A stretch of 39,207 nucleotides of DNA from Paludibacter sp. GTDB taxonomy: Bacteria; Bacteroidota; Bacteroidia; Bacteroidales; Paludibacteraceae. Below are positions 36,151 to 39,207 of this stretch, piece by piece (within the stretch, counting starts at the first letter, position 1; each line of letters starts with the position of its first letter). Made by a program: the position numbers and the translations under genes. The stretch covers positions 1 to 39,207 of the forward strand of contig JAQVNN010000014.1 in NCBI GenBank assembly GCA_028703105.1, given 5' to 3'. The notes below the pieces were generated by a model. The model was not told the origin of the DNA and searched no databases. It saw only the letters and a program-made list of their open reading frames with translations.

Positions 36151-37155
36151 ATGATGAAAGTAGCTGTATTCAACACAAAATCTTATGATCGGGAGTATTT
36201 AGACCGACACAATGAACAAGCCGGTCACCAATTGGTTTATTTTGAAGCTCCGCTTAACAATAATACAGTCAATCTCACGTTGGGATGCGATGGTGTATGC
36301 GTTTTTGTGAATGACATAATCGACAGGGAAACAATAAAGGGACTTGCTGAAAATGGCGTGAAAATTATTGCGTTACGGTGTGCCGGGTTTAACAATGTCG
36401 ATCTGTCTGCTGCAAGTGAGTATAACATCAGGGTAGTAAGGGTTCCTGCCTATTCTCCGCAAGCAGTTGCTGAACATGCTGCTGCCCTCATTCTTACATT
36501 AAACAGGAAAACTCATAAAGCATATAATCGCGTAAGAGAAAATAATTTTTCACTTGAAAGACTTGTCGGTTTTAATTTATGTGGTAAAACAGTGGGAGTT
36601 ATTGGAACAGGAAAAATTGGGGTGGCATTTTGTAAGATTATGCTGGGATTTGGTTGTACATTGTTTGCCAGTGATCTATATGAATCTGCTGAACTTAAAC
36701 AACTCGGAGTTGTTTATTGTTCTTTTTCAGAAGTACTCAACGTTTCGAATATCATTTCCCTGCATTGCCCGTTGACTCCGGAAACATATCACCTGATAGA
36801 TCAAAAAGCCATTGATCAGATGAAGGATGGCGTCATGGTTATCAATACCAGCAGAGGAGCGCTGATTAACACAAAAGATGCGATTTCGGCTTTGAAGAAG
36901 AAAAAGTTAGGCTATCTGGGAATAGATGTTTATGAGGAAGAGGAAAAATTGTTTTTCAATGATTTATCAGAAAGTATCATCCAGGATGATGAAATATCAA
37001 GACTGATGACTTTTCCTAATGTGCTTATCACCGCCCATCAGGCTTTCTTTACCAGAGAGGCCTTAGGTAAGATTGCTTTAACCACAATACAGAATTTGAC
37101 TGATTTTGAGGAAGGTTTATTTTTGATAAATGAAATCAGACCAAAATCAGTATAA
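36151..37155 (+). CDS. D-isomer 2-hydroxyacid dehydrogenase (D-lactate dehydrogenase-like)
   Basis: GKTVGVIGTGKIGVAFCKIMLGFG; ISLHCPLTPETYHLI; VMVINTSRGALINT; LITAHQAFFTREAL. Confidence 0.93.
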   Translation: MMKVAVFNTKSYDREYLDRHNEQAGHQLVYFEAPLNNNTVNLTLGCDGVCVFVNDIIDRETIKGLAENGVKIIALRCAGFNNVDLSAASEYNIRVVRVPAYSPQAVAEHAAALILTLNRKTHKAYNRVRENNFSLERLVGFNLCGKTVGVIGTGKIGVAFCKIMLGFGCTLFASDLYESAELKQLGVVYCSFSEVLNVSNIISLHCPLTPETYHLIDQKAIDQMKDGVMVINTSRGALINTKDAISALKKKKLGYLGIDVYEEEEKLFFNDLSESIIQDDEISRLMTFPNVLITAHQAFFTREALGKIALTTIQNLTDFEEGLFLINEIRPKSV

Positions 37156-37375
37156 ATAATTACAACATTATTATAAATTTCTAGAATTAACATTTGATGC
37201 ACGTATGTTAAAAAAGCATATTATTTATTTTTGCTTTTTAGAGCTGATATCTTCCCTCCAACATACAATTTAAAAATCTTCTATCAGACTGTAAAATAAA
37301 CTTTTATGCCATTCGAGTTTAACTGATTTATTTTAAATTGAATTGATATTCAGGTGTAATTTTTTAATTTATTCA

Positions 37376-37407
37376 TTTGTTTTGTTGAAATTTGATTCTT
37401 ACTTTTG
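37376..37407 (+). promoter_or_regulatory. Bacteroidetes-type promoter for the MscS gene (TTTG-N20-TACTTTTG)
   Basis: TTTG at 37376-37379 and TACTTTTG at 37400-37407 with consensus spacing. Confidence 0.6.
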
Positions 37408-37484
37408 GCAGTGTTGAGAATTGATATCTGCTAATAAAAGCATATACATTCAAAGGTAGTTTATAAACATTCAAAACAAAAAGT

Positions 37485-38405
37485 ATGAAAGAAAAATTAT
37501 TAACCTGGTCAGACGCAATTATTCCCTGGTTATTGTCACATGGAGTTAAAATTGTATTAATAGCTTTGATAGCCTATATTTTAAAAAAAATTATTCATGG
37601 TGTTATCGTGAAAGCAGTCAGGGTTGCTGTTAAAAGTGACCATTACCAGTCGAAAGAGGCCGAAGAAAAACGTGAAAACACCCTGATTAGTTTATTTATT
37701 GTTACATTGAAAACACTTATCGTATTGGTTGCCGGTATGATGATTTTAGAAGAACTAGGTATCGAAATTGGTCCGATGTTGGCAGCCGCGGGAATTGTCG
37801 GATTGGCATTTGGTTTTGGTGGTCAGTATTTGATACGAGATATCATTACCGGATTGTTTATCATCATGGAAAATCAGTATCGGATAGGAGATGTAGTTAA
37901 TATTAATGGTATTGGCGGTTCGGTTGAAAACATCACATTAAGAAAAACAACCTTGCGCGACATGAATGGTACTGTACATCATATACCACATGGGGAGATT
38001 ACAATCGTGTCGAATTTGACTAAAGATTTTTCACGTGTCAATATGAACCTGGGCATCTCGTACAGTTCTAATCTGGAAAATGTCATTGATGTTGTGAACA
38101 GGGTGGGAAATGAACTGGCAACAGATCCTCAGTTTAAAGATGCAATACTGAAACCGATTCAGTTTGTCAGGGTGGATGATTTTGCTGATTCATCAATTAT
38201 TATAAAAATGGTGGGTGATACCAAAGTCCTCAAACAATGGGAAGTTGCCGGTGAATTTCGCAAACGCCTGAAAATTGCATTTGATAATGAAGGAATTGAA
38301 ATCCCATTTCCACAACGAGTAGTGCATTATGCAAAGCCAAATGAAACTAAACTTCCTGTTGCAAAGGAAATAACTGCAGAATCAAAGAAAAAAATAACTA
38401 TTTAA
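37485..38405 (+). CDS. MscS-family small-conductance mechanosensitive channel
   Basis: [78 protein letters not shown]. Confidence 0.95.
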   Translation: MKEKLLTWSDAIIPWLLSHGVKIVLIALIAYILKKIIHGVIVKAVRVAVKSDHYQSKEAEEKRENTLISLFIVTLKTLIVLVAGMMILEELGIEIGPMLAAAGIVGLAFGFGGQYLIRDIITGLFIIMENQYRIGDVVNINGIGGSVENITLRKTTLRDMNGTVHHIPHGEITIVSNLTKDFSRVNMNLGISYSSNLENVIDVVNRVGNELATDPQFKDAILKPIQFVRVDDFADSSIIIKMVGDTKVLKQWEVAGEFRKRLKIAFDNEGIEIPFPQRVVHYAKPNETKLPVAKEITAESKKKITI

Positions 38406-39207
38406 TGGATCAAATTTATACGAAACATCAGGAAAAGATTTTAAAGAAAATTGAGGTTGAATCGGATATCAGTAAATGGAAAGACTGGAAGTGGCAGGTC
38501 AGAAATACTATCAGAAGTATTGAAGCTTTTGAATATATGACTGGCATAAGATTTTCAGAAGATGAAAAAGAGTCTTTAAAAATAACACAAGAAAAATTTC
38601 CACTTTCCATTACACCTTATTATTTGTCTTTAATAAAGAAAGATAATTACCAGCATGATCCGGTTTTTAAGCAATCATTTCTGGATAGCAGAGAATTGAT
38701 TGTTTCATCGAGCGAAATGGGTGACCCACTTTCAGAAGATCACGATAGTCCTGTTCCGGGTATCACGCACCGATATCCGGATAGGGTATTGTTTTTGGTG
38801 AGTAATGTCTGTGCTATGTATTGTCGTCATTGTACCCGGAAAAGGAAAGTTGGAGATGAAGACTCGATTCCGGATAAAAGTCAGATACTTCAGGGTATTG
38901 AATATATTCGAAACACACCGCAGGTGAGGGATGTTTTGTTGTCGGGAGGCGATCCGTTTTTGTTATCAGATGAATATCTCGACTGGATTTTAACTGAATT
39001 GCGTTCTATTCCTCATGTACAGGTCATTAGGATAGGTACAAGAACTCCGGTCGTATTACCATATCGTATTACTGACGGGTTAGTTAACATGTTAAAAAAG
39101 CATCATCCGATTTGGATTAACACCCATTTTAATCACCCAAGAGAAGTTACAGCATCCGCAAGAGAAGCCCTTGCCAAATTAGCTGATGCCGGAATACCAC
39201 TAGGTAA
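38405..39207 (+). CDS. kamA: KamA-family L-lysine 2,3-aminomutase (radical SAM), 3' end outside window
   Basis: My translation from ATG at 38405: [38 protein letters not shown]...[27 protein letters not shown]...[21 protein letters not shown]. CxxxCxxC present. Missing from the ORF track because it runs off the end. Confidence 0.93.
   Translation, partial: MDQIYTKHQEKILKKIEVESDISKWKDWKWQVRNTIRSIEAFEYMTGIRFSEDEKESLKITQEKFPLSITPYYLSLIKKDNYQHDPVFKQSFLDSRELIVSSSEMGDPLSEDHDSPVPGITHRYPDRVLFLVSNVCAMYCRHCTRKRKVGDEDSIPDKSQILQGIEYIRNTPQVRDVLLSGGDPFLLSDEYLDWILTELRSIPHVQVIRIGTRTPVVLPYRITDGLVNMLKKHHPIWINTHFNHPREVTASAREALAKLADAGIPLG

Noticed and set aside
1-39207. CRISPR arrays, tRNA or rRNA genes, prophage modules
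   Set aside because: No regularly spaced repeats, no tRNA/rRNA-like sequence and no phage structural genes were recognised by eye.

Overview
The window is a Bacteroidetes/Bacteroidales chromosomal segment, judged from its SusC/SusD pair, BACON lipoprotein, FecR/ECF pair and TAnnTTTG-type promoters. It falls into three blocks. (1) About 0.37-24.3 kb, all on the minus strand, is a mosaic secretion island. A TolC-like outer-membrane protein lies at the transcriptional 5' end, and HlyD plus a C39-peptidase ABC exporter (PCAT) lie at the 3' end. Between them are two genes for large secreted proteins with a near-identical 30-aa double-glycine leader (M[KR]KLTRK[NS]LDELA...FIGG), and a third leader gene that is a fossil. 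Also between them are two LanC-like proteins without recognisable zinc ligands, GT2 and GT4 glycosyltransferases, one GT4-GT25 fusion, three secreted erythromycin-esterase-like paralogues, an alpha/beta hydrolase and two degraded IS3-family elements. One GG-leader cargo carries an HEYGH...E zincin-like motif. Long perfect hairpins sit directly after each intact cargo gene. Several tandem-duplication scars are readable: a TolC tail fossil, a GT25 remnant, a frameshifted leader fossil, and a homogenised GT4 C-terminal domain. (2) About 24.6-32.3 kb, minus strand, is an ECF sigma / FecR / STN-SusC / SusD / BACON-lipoprotein locus with no degradative enzyme. (3) About 32.5-39.2 kb is ordinary housekeeping or metabolic content: NAD(P)HX repair, an N-acetylglucosamine-kinase-like ATPase, cupin, beta-barrel protein, D-2-hydroxyacid dehydrogenase, MscS and truncated KamA. 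The best candidate for an undescribed system is the GG-leader protein / LanC-like / GT2 / Ere-like island. All functional statements are inferred from motifs read by eye; no searches were run.
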